The translations under genes were made by a program, and so were the position numbers. 8,282 nucleotides of DNA from Vicinamibacteria bacterium (GTDB lineage: Bacteria > Acidobacteriota > Vicinamibacteria > Fen-336 > JAGNNV01), in the NCBI GenBank assembly GCA_016650185.1, contig JAENWE010000146.1, forward strand, positions 1 through 8,282, written 5' to 3'. The notes beneath the pieces are model-generated. The model worked only from the letters and a program-made list of their open reading frames with translations. It did no database searches and had not been told where the DNA came from. Every line of letters starts with the position of its first letter. Within the stretch, counting starts at the first letter, position 1. Shown here one piece after another: positions 1 to 6,775 of this stretch.

Positions 1-2
1 GG

Positions 3-389
3 TCGGTCTCGAGGGTGCGCGTTCGCTTCGCCGAGACGGACAAGTTCGGCTACGCCTATCACGGGGCCTACTTCGCCTGGTTCGAGGTGGGGCGGACCAA
101 CCTTCTCCGCGAACGCGGCATGACCTATGTCGACCTCATGGGAAAAGATGTGCACCTCCCCGTCATCTCGACATCGGCGGAATTCCTGCGCCCCGTGGCT
201 TACGACGATGACGTGGAGATCAAGACGACTCTCGCGAAAGTCACCGGCGTAAGACTCCTCTTTGAGTACGAGCTGCGTATCGAAAACGATTCCCGCCCCC
301 TGACCCGCGCTCGAACGGAGCACGCCGCAGTCGACGCGTCCGGCCGGCCCAGACGGTTCCCTGAAGACATCCTGAGGCTCTTGAAATGA
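3..389 (+). CDS. YbgC/FadM-type acyl-CoA thioesterase (hotdog fold), 5' partial
   Basis: Probable acyl-CoA thioesterase of the 4-hydroxybenzoyl-CoA thioesterase/YbgC family, a cytoplasmic hotdog enzyme that hydrolyses acyl-CoA thioesters. Visible family marks, numbered from the GTG at 15, are the N-terminal RFAETD strand with candidate catalytic Asp9, the following FGYAYHGAYF with His16, and the FEVGRTNLLRERG helix (residues 23-35). The frame is open to the left edge (codons from position 3 are TCG GTC TCG AGG). The GTG at 15 has GAGG directly against it, with no usable spacing, and family members usually have several residues before this strand, so the true start is probably outside the window. 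From GTG it would be 124 aa, slightly short for the family. The TGA stop overlaps the next gene's ATG by 4 bases, which implies translational coupling. In many proteobacteria ybgC heads the tol-pal operon; here it precedes an epimerase and a BamD-like gene. Substrate unknown. Confidence 0.87.
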   Translation, partial: SVSRVRVRFAETDKFGYAYHGAYFAWFEVGRTNLLRERGMTYVDLMGKDVHLPVISTSAEFLRPVAYDDDVEIKTTLAKVTGVRLLFEYELRIENDSRPLTRARTEHAAVDASGRPRRFPEDILRLLK

Positions 390-1321
390 GATTTGTGGTC
401 ACCGGCGCCGGCGGTTTCATCGGCTCGCACCTGTGCGACCGGTTGCTTGAAGCCGGCCACGACGTCGTCGGCATCGATGGGTACGTCCCCTTCTATGCCC
501 GGGAGATAAAGGAACGGAACATTGCCAAGGCCGTGACTTCGAAGCGGTTCCTCCTTCACGAAACCCTGATCGAGAAGGCGGACGAGCTTGAGTCGCTCCT
601 CAAGGGCGCCGACGCGATTTATCACCTGGCCGCTCAGGCCGGGGTTCGCGCCTCCTGGGGCGACGACTTCGCGGGTTATGTGGCGCACAACATTCTCGGA
701 ACTCAGCGCTTGCTGGAGGCGGCCGTGAACGCCAAGGTCCCGCGCCTCGTTTATGCGTCCTCGTCTTCTGTCTACGGCGACGTGAACGAACTGCCCCTGC
801 GCGAGTCGATGGCCCTCGCTCCGGTTTCGCCCTACGGCGTGACGAAGCTCGCGGCCGAGCATCTGGTTCACCTCTACGGCAAGGCGGACGGGCTCTCCGT
901 AACCAGCCTGCGCTTCTTCACCGTTTTTGGCCCGAGGCAGCGCCCGGACATGGCCTTCCATCGATTCCTGAAGGCCGTCCGCGACGGGCAGCCGATCACC
1001 CTGTACGGGGACGGTGAGCAGACGCGCGATTTCACTTTCATCGCCGACCTGGTCGATGTCCTTCAATGTTCGGTCGTCCAAGGCCGCCCGGGACTCGTCT
1101 ATAACGTGGGAGGGGGGCAGCGCATCTCGGTCCTTAAGGTGCTTGAGACCATCGCCACCATAACTGGCCGCGAGGTCCGGATCGATAGACAGGCAGGTCA
1201 AAAGGGCGATATGCGGGATACTCTTGCCGACACGGCTCTGGCCGCGCGTGATCTTGGATTCGTTCCGAAGACGCCGCTCGCCACCGGATTGAAAGCGGAA
1301 TGGGAATGGATTTGTTCATGA
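386..1321 (+). CDS. NAD-dependent sugar-nucleotide epimerase/dehydratase (extended SDR)
   Basis: Extended short-chain dehydrogenase/reductase, 311 aa, of the UDP-glucose 4-epimerase / UDP-glucuronate epimerase / dTDP-glucose dehydratase group. It acts in the cytosol on a nucleotide sugar, probably supplying lipopolysaccharide or exopolysaccharide precursors. The NAD-binding GxxGxxG lies at Gly7-Gly10-Gly13, followed by an acidic residue (Asp31) at the end of the second strand, which favours NAD(H) over NADP(H). The catalytic set is the Ser stretch 125-128 before VYG, Tyr150 and Lys154 (YGVTK). The segment LRFFTVFGPRQRPDMAF (175-191) is typical of the UDP-glucuronate 4-epimerase-like subgroup. 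DFTFI (215-219) is the usual substrate-domain motif. Its length matches the family and both ends look intact. The ATG start lies within the previous gene's stop (ATGA), and its own TGA overlaps the next ATG the same way, so it is the middle gene of a coupled run. Exact substrate cannot be read from sequence; galE would be over-naming. Confidence 0.9.
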   Translation: MRFVVTGAGGFIGSHLCDRLLEAGHDVVGIDGYVPFYAREIKERNIAKAVTSKRFLLHETLIEKADELESLLKGADAIYHLAAQAGVRASWGDDFAGYVAHNILGTQRLLEAAVNAKVPRLVYASSSSVYGDVNELPLRESMALAPVSPYGVTKLAAEHLVHLYGKADGLSVTSLRFFTVFGPRQRPDMAFHRFLKAVRDGQPITLYGDGEQTRDFTFIADLVDVLQCSVVQGRPGLVYNVGGGQRISVLKVLETIATITGREVRIDRQAGQKGDMRDTLADTALAARDLGFVPKTPLATGLKAEWEWICS

Positions 1322-2115
1322 ACAGAAATAGGACGGGCGTGGCCCTGGCCCTGGCGGCCCTCGCCTGGGGATGCGGGCGGCACGAGGTCGACCTCGCCAC
1401 CCTGGCCAGCAACTCCGACCAGGTGATCTGGGAGGCCGGTCAAAAAGCGCTCAAGGGCAAGCAGTGGGAGCTCGCTCGCCAGCATTTCCGGCGCATCGTC
1501 GACGGATTTCCCCAAAGCCCTCTTGTGCCCCAGGCCAGGCTGGCCGCCGGCGACGCCTACTTCTCTGAGGGAGGGGCCGGCAGTCTGACTCTGGCGGCCG
1601 GTCAGTACCGGGAGTTCCTGAACGTTTTCCCCTCGCATCCACGCGGGGACTACGCCCAGTTCCAGATCGCTGAGAGCTACTTCAGTCAGAAAAACTCGCC
1701 CGACCGCGATCCGACTCAGGTGATCCAGGCTCTCGACGACTACCTGCTCTTCCTCGACCGCTACCCCGATTCTCCTTTGGCCAAGTCGGCACGGGAACGG
1801 GTCAAGGTGTGCCGCGGGTCGCTGGCTCGATCCGAGTTCGCGGTGGCGTACTTCTATCAGAAGTCCCGCAAGGCCTACCGCGCCGCCATTCCCCGGTACG
1901 AGAATATCCTCAAGAACTACCCGGACTTCGAGCAGACCGATGAAACTCTCCTCCGGCTGGGGCAGTGTCTCACCTTCTCGGGCCGGCCCGCCGAAGCGGC
2001 GCCGGTGCTGGCCCGCCTTCTGGAGGAGTATCCAGAATCGTCCTTCGTCAAGGACGCCCGGGTCCTTATGGAGACGCCGGGCGACCCGAAGGCCTCGCCC
2101 GCTTCCGGCAAATAG
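1318..2115 (+). CDS. bamD: BamD-like outer-membrane assembly lipoprotein with TPR repeats
   Basis: Likely BamD, the essential lipoprotein of the BAM complex that inserts beta-barrel proteins into the outer membrane. From the ATG at 1318 it is 265 aa with an N-terminal lipoprotein signal: basic MNRNR, a hydrophobic Ala/Leu stretch, then Cys19 in LAWGC. The Trp at -2 and Ala at -3 make the lipobox non-canonical. The rest is helical TPR-like repeats, roughly at 40-67, 72-105, 112-150, 167-202 and 206-240, several ending in the FP/YP turn typical of BamD (FPQSP, FPSHP, YPDSP, YPDF, YPESS). The segment around 149-185 (YPDSP, then AREK-like helix, then FAVAYFYQK) resembles the BamD core. ATGs at 1300 and 1306 are possible, but 1318 gives a better signal peptide, an ATGA overlap with the upstream stop and a GGAATGGGA ribosome site. 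An alternative is a CpoB/YbgF-like TPR protein, given the YbgC-type gene two positions upstream, but CpoB is usually not a lipoprotein. Confidence 0.82.
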   Translation: MNRNRTGVALALAALAWGCGRHEVDLATLASNSDQVIWEAGQKALKGKQWELARQHFRRIVDGFPQSPLVPQARLAAGDAYFSEGGAGSLTLAAGQYREFLNVFPSHPRGDYAQFQIAESYFSQKNSPDRDPTQVIQALDDYLLFLDRYPDSPLAKSARERVKVCRGSLARSEFAVAYFYQKSRKAYRAAIPRYENILKNYPDFEQTDETLLRLGQCLTFSGRPAEAAPVLARLLEEYPESSFVKDARVLMETPGDPKASPASGK

Positions 2116-2131
2116 GCTAAGCAGCGACCGT

Positions 2132-2152
2132 CCCCTGGGCGACGCCCACGGG
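2132..2152. terminator. Candidate bidirectional hairpin terminator in convergent gap
   Basis: In the 38-base gap between the converging bamD-like and RsbW-like genes, CCC (2132-2134) can pair with GGG (2150-2152) and TGGGC (2136-2140) with GCCCA (2144-2148). The loop is GAC and there is one C:C mismatch. The symmetric hairpin could end transcription from either side. Neither strand has a T-run after it, so intrinsic termination is uncertain. Confidence 0.4.
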
Positions 2153-2153
2153 C

Positions 2154-2591
2154 TCAGGAGTGTTGGGCTTTCTCAACCTTCTTCAAGAGGCGGACCACGG
2201 TGCCGCCTTCGGGCGGGAACAAGTACTCCACCTCGGACATGAAGGCGCGCATGAAGAAAAGGCCTCGGCCGGCGGCGTTCAGCAGATTCTCGGGCGCGGT
2301 GGCGTCGGGAACCCCGTCGGGGTTGAAGCCCTCGCCCTGATCCTGAATCCACACTTCGATGGCGCCGGCCTGGAGGCCAAAAGTCACCGTGACCCGCTTC
2401 GCCGGATCCAGCTTGTTGCCGTGTTTCAAGGCGTTCACCACGCACTCTCGAACCGACACCGAAAGATCGTGAACGCCATCCTCATCGAGGCCCCCCACCG
2501 CGGCCAGTCGATCGACGAATGCCTGGATCGCCTCGAGAATCTCCATGCGGCTCTCGAAGTCGATACAGACAGTTTGGGGTCGGGCCGCCAT
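2154..2591 (-). CDS. RsbW/SpoIIAB-type ATP-binding regulator (anti-sigma factor-like HATPase)
   Basis: Small stand-alone HATPase_c_2 protein, 145 aa from the ATG at 2591, of the RsbW/SpoIIAB/BtrW anti-sigma factor and serine kinase group. These proteins bind ATP, sequester a sigma factor or partner, and are released through an STAS-domain antagonist that they phosphorylate. The GHKL ATP site is complete: N-box with Glu49, Asn53 and His57-Gly58 (SVRECVVNALKHGNK), G1 box Asp84 in DQGEGFNPDG, and G2-like GRGLFFM (108-114). There is no sensor or transmembrane region, so it is soluble. An in-frame TTG start at 2657 would add 22 unlike-family residues without a well-placed ribosome site, so I prefer 2591, although no clear Shine-Dalgarno lies there either. 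No STAS protein, PP2C phosphatase or sigma factor is in the window, so its partners are unknown. It is transcribed away from aroA and toward the bamD-like gene. Confidence 0.86.
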   Translation of the reverse strand: MAARPQTVCIDFESRMEILEAIQAFVDRLAAVGGLDEDGVHDLSVSVRECVVNALKHGNKLDPAKRVTVTFGLQAGAIEVWIQDQGEGFNPDGVPDATAPENLLNAAGRGLFFMRAFMSEVEYLFPPEGGTVVRLLKKVEKAQHS

Positions 2592-2709
2592 GGTTAGCGA
2601 CCGAGGATATGCCACACCGAGGGGATATTGCGATCCGGGCTCGGGAGAAAAACCCAAAGGAATTCGAGGGAATGGAGCCTCCTGGAATCACGGCTAATCT
2701 TGAGATCTC

Positions 2710-3987
2710 ATGAGAATTCGTTCTGCGCGGTCGTTCGAGGGAACATTTCGGATGCCGGGCGACAAATCCATCACCCACCGTGCCTTCATTTTCGGCTCCC
2801 TGGCCGAGGGCGTCACCACCATTGAAGGCGCCTCGCCGGGCGGCGACTGCTCGTCCACGAAGGCGTGCCTCTCTTTGATGGGAGCGCGGTTCGAGCCCGA
2901 GCCGGGGGGGGCGGTCATTCGGGCTCACGGGGTCGGGACGCTCAGGCCGCCGAACGCGGGTCTCGACTGTGGAAACTCTGGAACAACGCTTCGGCTGTTG
3001 ATGGGCCTCCTCGCCGGCTCCCACTTCGCCACCGAACTGAGCGGAGACGAATCTCTGAACCGTCGGCCGATGGAGCGGGTGGCCCGGCCTCTCCGCGTGA
3101 TGGGAGCGCGCATCGAGACCACCAGCGGCCGACCCCCGGTCAGAGTCACGGGCGCGAGACTCAGGGGCGCTTCTCTCACTCCGGAAGCGGCGAGCGCCCA
3201 GATCAAGAGCGCAATTCTTCTGGCCGCCCTGGGCGCCGAGGGAACGACCACCGTTCACGAATCGGTGGCCACCCGAGATCACACGGAGCGGATGATCCGA
3301 TCCTTCGGAGGCGTGGTTCACAGCGAGGACCGCGAAATCAGAATCGAGGGGCCCCAGAAGTTGAAAGCCACGCGACTCTCCATTCCTGGAGACCCTTCAA
3401 GCGCAGCCCCCTTCATCGTGGCCGCTCTGATCCTCCCCGATTCCGAGCTCGTGATCGAGGGCGTCCTTCTGAATCCGCACCGCGTTCGGTACCTGGACAT
3501 TCTGCGTGAGATGGGCGCCAAAATCGAGACCCAAGTCACTTCCACCTCCGACGAGGCTGAAATCTCGGGTCGGATCGTCGTCCATGGATCAGGCCTGCGC
3601 GGCATCGAACTGTCGCCGAGCGACGTGGCTGCGGTGGTGGACGAACTCCCGATTCTGGCCGTCGCCGGCGCATTCGCCCAGGGAAGATTCGAGGTCAGGG
3701 GGGCGCAGGAATTGCGAGTGAAGGAATCCGACCGGATCGCGTCGATGGTCGAAGGGCTCCAGGCCATGGGCGCGGACATCCAGGAGCTTGAAGACGGCTT
3801 CTCCATTCGCGGGGGAGCGTCTCTCTTCGGCGCAACGGTCGGAAGTCACGGCGACCACCGGATCGCCATGGCCCTGTCCATAGCCGCCCTCGGGGCCACC
3901 GGCGATAGCGAGGTTTTGGGAGCCGAGGTGGTGTCGATCTCCCTGCCACGCTTCTTCGAAGAACTTGAACGGGGCGTCAGACCTTGA
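2710..3987 (+). CDS. aroA: 3-phosphoshikimate 1-carboxyvinyltransferase (EPSP synthase)
   Basis: EPSP synthase joins phosphoenolpyruvate to shikimate-3-phosphate, the sixth step of the shikimate pathway to chorismate, in the cytosol. The 425-aa product has normal length and the usual motifs: MPGDKSITHRAF (15-26; Lys19, Ser20 and Arg24 bind substrate), LDCGNSGTTLRLLMGLL (85-101), GDESLNRRPM (112-121; Arg119), SAQIKSA (162-168), RDHTERM (189-195), Asp311 as the catalytic acid in VDELPILA, RVKESDRI (336-343) and HGDHRIAM (380-387). The RDHTE and SAQIK blocks make it look like the Bacillus/Agrobacterium class II branch rather than the E. coli-like class I branch. It keeps Gly91 at the PEP-site position that is Ala in the glyphosate-tolerant CP4 enzyme. 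A site usually NPTR in class II enzymes reads NPHR (255-258). The ATG at 2710 follows a weak TTGAG ribosome site. The stop overlaps the TTG start of aroK. Confidence 0.97.
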   Translation: MRIRSARSFEGTFRMPGDKSITHRAFIFGSLAEGVTTIEGASPGGDCSSTKACLSLMGARFEPEPGGAVIRAHGVGTLRPPNAGLDCGNSGTTLRLLMGLLAGSHFATELSGDESLNRRPMERVARPLRVMGARIETTSGRPPVRVTGARLRGASLTPEAASAQIKSAILLAALGAEGTTTVHESVATRDHTERMIRSFGGVVHSEDREIRIEGPQKLKATRLSIPGDPSSAAPFIVAALILPDSELVIEGVLLNPHRVRYLDILREMGAKIETQVTSTSDEAEISGRIVVHGSGLRGIELSPSDVAAVVDELPILAVAGAFAQGRFEVRGAQELRVKESDRIASMVEGLQAMGADIQELEDGFSIRGGASLFGATVGSHGDHRIAMALSIAALGATGDSEVLGAEVVSISLPRFFEELERGVRP

Positions 3988-4493
3988 TCGTTCCGACCCG
4001 AATATCCATGGTCGGCTTCATGGGGTCGGGCAAATCGACAGTCGGGCGCCGGTTGGCGGCCATGATCCATTTTCGGTTTGCCGACACTGACGATGAGATC
4101 GAGGCGGGCGCGCACGCGCGGGTGGCCGACATCTTCAGAGAACGGGGCGAGGCGGGGTTTCGCGAACTGGAGAGACAGACCATCTCCGATCTTCTGAATG
4201 GGGATCGTTGCGTGATCGCCACCGGCGGCGGGGCGTTCGCTGAAGCCGCCTGCGCCGAGGATCTCCTGGCCCGCTCGTTCACGGTCTACCTGTCCTGCGA
4301 TTTCGATGAAGCCTTTCGTCGAGCGGCCTCTTTGGGAGGGCGGCCGCTCCTCGATCGAGGCGAAACCGGGGCGGCCGCCCTTTATGCGGAACGAAAAGCC
4401 AAGTACTCTCGCGCTCACGTCGCCGTCGAAACCACCCATCGCTCACCCGACGAGGTGGTGAGCGACATCCTCCGCCTCCTGCCTCGCCCATAA
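3984..4493 (+). CDS. aroK: Shikimate kinase
   Basis: Shikimate kinase transfers phosphate from ATP to the 3-hydroxyl of shikimate, making the substrate of the adjacent aroA product. The 169-aa protein is the usual single-domain length. Walker A is GFMGSGKST (11-19, Lys17). The shikimate-binding Asp36 lies in ADTDDEIE, Arg60 in GFRELE, and the glycine triplet GGG at 81-83. The lid is GGRPLL (118-123, Arg120) and Arg137 sits in the ERKAKY segment. I choose the TTG at 3984, which overlaps the aroA TGA as TTGA, because it supplies the first beta strand (TRISMVGF) before the P-loop. The ATG at 4008 would cut that strand away. Translation is therefore probably coupled to aroA. Both genes come from the same pathway but are in reverse order of the reactions. 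The next gene begins 13 bases after the stop. Confidence 0.95.
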   Translation: MIVPTRISMVGFMGSGKSTVGRRLAAMIHFRFADTDDEIEAGAHARVADIFRERGEAGFRELERQTISDLLNGDRCVIATGGGAFAEAACAEDLLARSFTVYLSCDFDEAFRRAASLGGRPLLDRGETGAAALYAERKAKYSRAHVAVETTHRSPDEVVSDILRLLPRP

Positions 4494-4506
4494 CCCTGGT
4501 TCATCA

Positions 4507-5256
4507 ATGCGCTATCTCATCCTCTCGGACATTCATGCGAACGACGAGGCATTTGCGGCGGTCATGAACTCGACCAGACGGAAGCGATGGGACAAGGCGG
4601 TGTGCCTGGGCGACATCGTGGGCTACGCGGCCGAGGTGAATCAGACCATCGACCGCCTCCGCGCCCTCAAGCCCCTCGTCGCCATCCGCGGCAACCACGA
4701 CAAGGTCTGCTCGGGAGTCGAGGGCGAAGAGAGATTGGCCAAGTTCTCACGCTTCGCGCGGATCGCCGCCGAATGGACGGCCCAAAAATTGACCCACGGC
4801 AACCGGCGTTACCTGAGCAGCCTGCCCAGGGGACCCCGACTGGTGGACGGCGCTTTCGCCATCGCGCACGGCTCACCGCTCGACGAAGACGCCTACATCT
4901 TCAGCGATATAGACGCCTTGCGGGTGTTCCGAAGCACGGACTTCCCTATCTGCTTCATCGGACACTCGCACTTCCCGGTGGTCTTCTCCTGGGATGGTTC
5001 CGACGTCAAGATGCAGATGGCCACCCCGCCGGAGTTCCGACTGAAGCTCGACCCCGACAAACGCTATCTGATCAACCCCGGCAGCGTTGGCCAGCCTCGG
5101 GACCGGTGTCCTCTCGCATCCTTCGCCACCTACAACAGTGAAACGCGGCTGCTGCGGATCCACCGGGTGCGCTACGACATCGCCAAGACTCAGGAGAATA
5201 TCCTGAGCGCCGGTTTGCCCGTACCCCTGGCCGAGCGCCTCTCCGTGGGACGCTGA
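4507..5256 (+). CDS. Calcineurin-like metallophosphoesterase (YfcE/MJ0936-like)
   Basis: Two-metal phosphoesterase of the calcineurin-like superfamily, 249 aa, cytosolic (no signal peptide or membrane helix). All metal-ligand motifs are in place: DxH at Asp8/His10 in the first strand (LILSDIHAN), GDIVGY with Asp36, GNHD with Asn63/His64, His121 in IAHGSPLD, and GHSH with His153/His155. NPGSVGQPRD (190-199) is characteristic of the YfcE/MJ0936 phosphodiesterase subgroup, members of which hydrolyse model phosphodiesters in vitro; physiological substrates are mostly unknown. The C-terminal 30 residues (after RLLRIHRVRYD) form an extra helical tail. The gene follows aroK by 13 bases on the same strand and is probably in the same transcript, although nothing ties it to aromatic biosynthesis. 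It converges on maf with only 11 bases between the stop codons and no visible terminator. Confidence 0.92.
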   Translation: MRYLILSDIHANDEAFAAVMNSTRRKRWDKAVCLGDIVGYAAEVNQTIDRLRALKPLVAIRGNHDKVCSGVEGEERLAKFSRFARIAAEWTAQKLTHGNRRYLSSLPRGPRLVDGAFAIAHGSPLDEDAYIFSDIDALRVFRSTDFPICFIGHSHFPVVFSWDGSDVKMQMATPPEFRLKLDPDKRYLINPGSVGQPRDRCPLASFATYNSETRLLRIHRVRYDIAKTQENILSAGLPVPLAERLSVGR

Positions 5257-5267
5257 AGCTCTCGTCT

Positions 5268-5834
5268 CTACAAAACGCCCACGCGCTTCAGGAGTCGTCG
5301 CGCGGTCGTGACCGAGAGCCCGGCCACATTCGAGGGCGAGCCTCTGATCCACTCGATGAAAGCGGCGCCCCCACCTTCCACGTGGTAGGCCCCCGCCTTA
5401 TCCATGGGCTCGCCCGTGCCCACGTAGGCTGCGATCTCGCTTTCGGTCATCCGGCGGAATCGAACTTCGGTCAGATCCAAAGCACTCGCCAGGTTGCGGC
5501 CCGAGGCCACCGCCACTCCCGTGGCTACCGTATGCGTGCGGCCCGACAGGTCTTTCAGCATCGAAAGCGCCTCGGCGCGATTCGCCGGCTTCCCCAGAAC
5601 CCGGGAATTCAGCACCACCACGGTATCGGCGGCGATCACGCAGTCGGACGGCGATCGATGCAGGGCGGTCGCTTTGCTCTTGGCGAGGCGCCTGACTGCC
5701 GCTAGGGGAGTTTCGCCCGGATGAATCGATTCATCGACATCGGCGGGGCGGATCTCGAACTTGAGACCCAGCGTGGCCAGGATTCGGGCCCGGCGAGGCG
5801 AGGAACTGGCCAGGATCAATCGGCGGCAGGGCAT
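5268..5834 (-). CDS. maf: Maf-like nucleoside triphosphate pyrophosphatase
   Basis: Maf/YhdE family house-cleaning pyrophosphatase, which hydrolyses non-canonical or excess nucleoside triphosphates to the monophosphate and diphosphate. It is 188 aa, the normal length. Motifs are the LILASSSPRR start (6-15), VDESI (33-37), VIAADTVVV with probable catalytic Asp70, GKP (81-83), LSGRTHTVATGV (96-107), EPMDKAGAY (142-150) and the C-terminal SNVAGL (168-173). SPRR rather than SPWRR, and ADT, fit the dTTP/UTP (YhdE-like) subgroup rather than the YceF m7GTP-type subgroup. However, the segment after GAY reads HVEGGG, with Glu153 where YhdE has Gln in GIQG, and the usual GLP ends as GLS. The ATG at 5834 has no strong ribosome site. 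It lies 23 bases downstream of the zinc-ribbon/receiver gene, so it is probably translated from that gene's mRNA. Confidence 0.93.
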   Translation of the reverse strand: MPCRRLILASSSPRRARILATLGLKFEIRPADVDESIHPGETPLAAVRRLAKSKATALHRSPSDCVIAADTVVVLNSRVLGKPANRAEALSMLKDLSGRTHTVATGVAVASGRNLASALDLTEVRFRRMTESEIAAYVGTGEPMDKAGAYHVEGGGAAFIEWIRGSPSNVAGLSVTTARRLLKRVGVL

Positions 5835-5857
5835 GGGCGTCGGCTCTGACGGGGCGA

Positions 5858-6754
5858 TCAGGCGGTCAGGCGGGCGGCTTTTTTGGCGAGCAGGTCAACC
5901 GAGCCCGCACCCTTGATCACATAGTCGTCGGCGCCGAAATCGGTGCGGGCCTGCTCATGATTCGCGATGGGCGCGCGGGTATGGATCAGGATCGGGATCT
6001 CTATCCACTCCATCGTCGACTTGACGTAATTCACCAGATCTTTGCCGGACAGCTCCCCGGCCAGCAGGGGTTCGAGGATCAGCAGGGCGGGGCGTTCCCG
6101 ACCCATGGCGTCGAGGGCGGCACGGACCGCGGAGACCACCAGAGGCGCAAAGCCCAGCTTCTCGCAAGCTTTCCGCGTTTCTTCCGCCAACGCGGCGTCG
6201 TCGTCCACGATCAGCAACGGCCGGAGCGACGAGGGAGCGGTCTTGGGCCGCGGAGCGCCAGGGGGCAGCGTAGCCGTGACCGCGGCGGGAGCGCCGAGCC
6301 GGGCGACCACGGCGGCCAGATCCTGGTGGTCCTTCTTGATGATGGCCAGGTCCTTCTGGATCGCCTGCAGGATGGTCTTGAGGCCATCCAGCCCCTCGTC
6401 CTTCTGTTTTTGGGCGTCTTTGGGAAGGTCGGGCGGCGCATATCCGGCCGCCTTGAGCATCTGGTTGCTTTGCAACCCGGGGGGAAGCGTCGCCGAAGCA
6501 TCCACCCGTTCGATGCGCGCGAGCAGCGAATCGGTCGAATCTGTGTCGCGGTTGCCGGAAAGGGTGGGAGGCGGAGCCGAGGCGGCCGGAACCGGGGCCG
6601 CGCCCGAAGTCGGCGTGGGCGACTGAATCGTCAGCTTGACCGTCGGCGCCTTGCGCAGGCGCGCGCCGCAGCCACCGCAGCTCAGGAAGCCAAGGTCGTC
6701 AGCACCGCCGGTGACCGCGGCGCCGCATCGCGGACATTTTGGAGATGCAGACAT
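5858..6754 (-). CDS. Zinc-ribbon / receiver-like domain protein with Glu at the phosphoacceptor site
   Basis: Unnamed signalling protein, 298 aa from the ATG at 6754. Residues 7-29 form a zinc ribbon (two CxxC pairs: Cys7/Cys10 in CPRCG and Cys26/Cys29 in CGGCG). A Pro/Ala/Ser/Thr-rich linker follows (about 40-110), then a charged helix likely to form a coiled coil (about 112-154), a second Pro-rich linker, and a C-terminal response-regulator receiver fold (about 178-298). The receiver has the acidic pocket (LLIVDDD, Asp184-186), conserved Thr259 in ILIHTR and conserved Lys281 in DDYVIKG. The phosphoacceptor position is Glu228 (LILEP) instead of Asp. There is no DNA-binding or enzymatic output domain, so it presumably acts by protein contact. 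The ATG at 6775 would add 7 residues. I prefer 6754, which has AGG six bases upstream and places the zinc ribbon near the N-terminus. It starts divergently from the FHA gene and is followed by maf. Function unknown. Confidence 0.82.
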   Translation of the reverse strand: MSASPKCPRCGAAVTGGADDLGFLSCGGCGARLRKAPTVKLTIQSPTPTSGAAPVPAASAPPPTLSGNRDTDSTDSLLARIERVDASATLPPGLQSNQMLKAAGYAPPDLPKDAQKQKDEGLDGLKTILQAIQKDLAIIKKDHQDLAAVVARLGAPAAVTATLPPGAPRPKTAPSSLRPLLIVDDDAALAEETRKACEKLGFAPLVVSAVRAALDAMGRERPALLILEPLLAGELSGKDLVNYVKSTMEWIEIPILIHTRAPIANHEQARTDFGADDYVIKGAGSVDLLAKKAARLTA

Positions 6755-6775
6755 GTTCAGCCTATTGGCCCCCAT

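Noticed and set aside
200..1201. 333-codon open frame on the - strand across the epimerase gene
   Set aside because: It lies antisense to a gene with complete SDR motifs, has no recognisable domain and is the kind of long shadow frame common in GC-rich DNA.
2592..2657. Extended N-terminus of the RsbW-like protein from a TTG at 2657
   Set aside because: The 22 extra residues do not resemble the family, and the AGGAGG on the - strand (2678-2683) is about 20 bases from that TTG, too far to serve it.
2482..3321. 279-codon - strand frame overlapping the RsbW-like gene and aroA
   Set aside because: Antisense to aroA and out of frame with the RsbW motifs; no domain seen.
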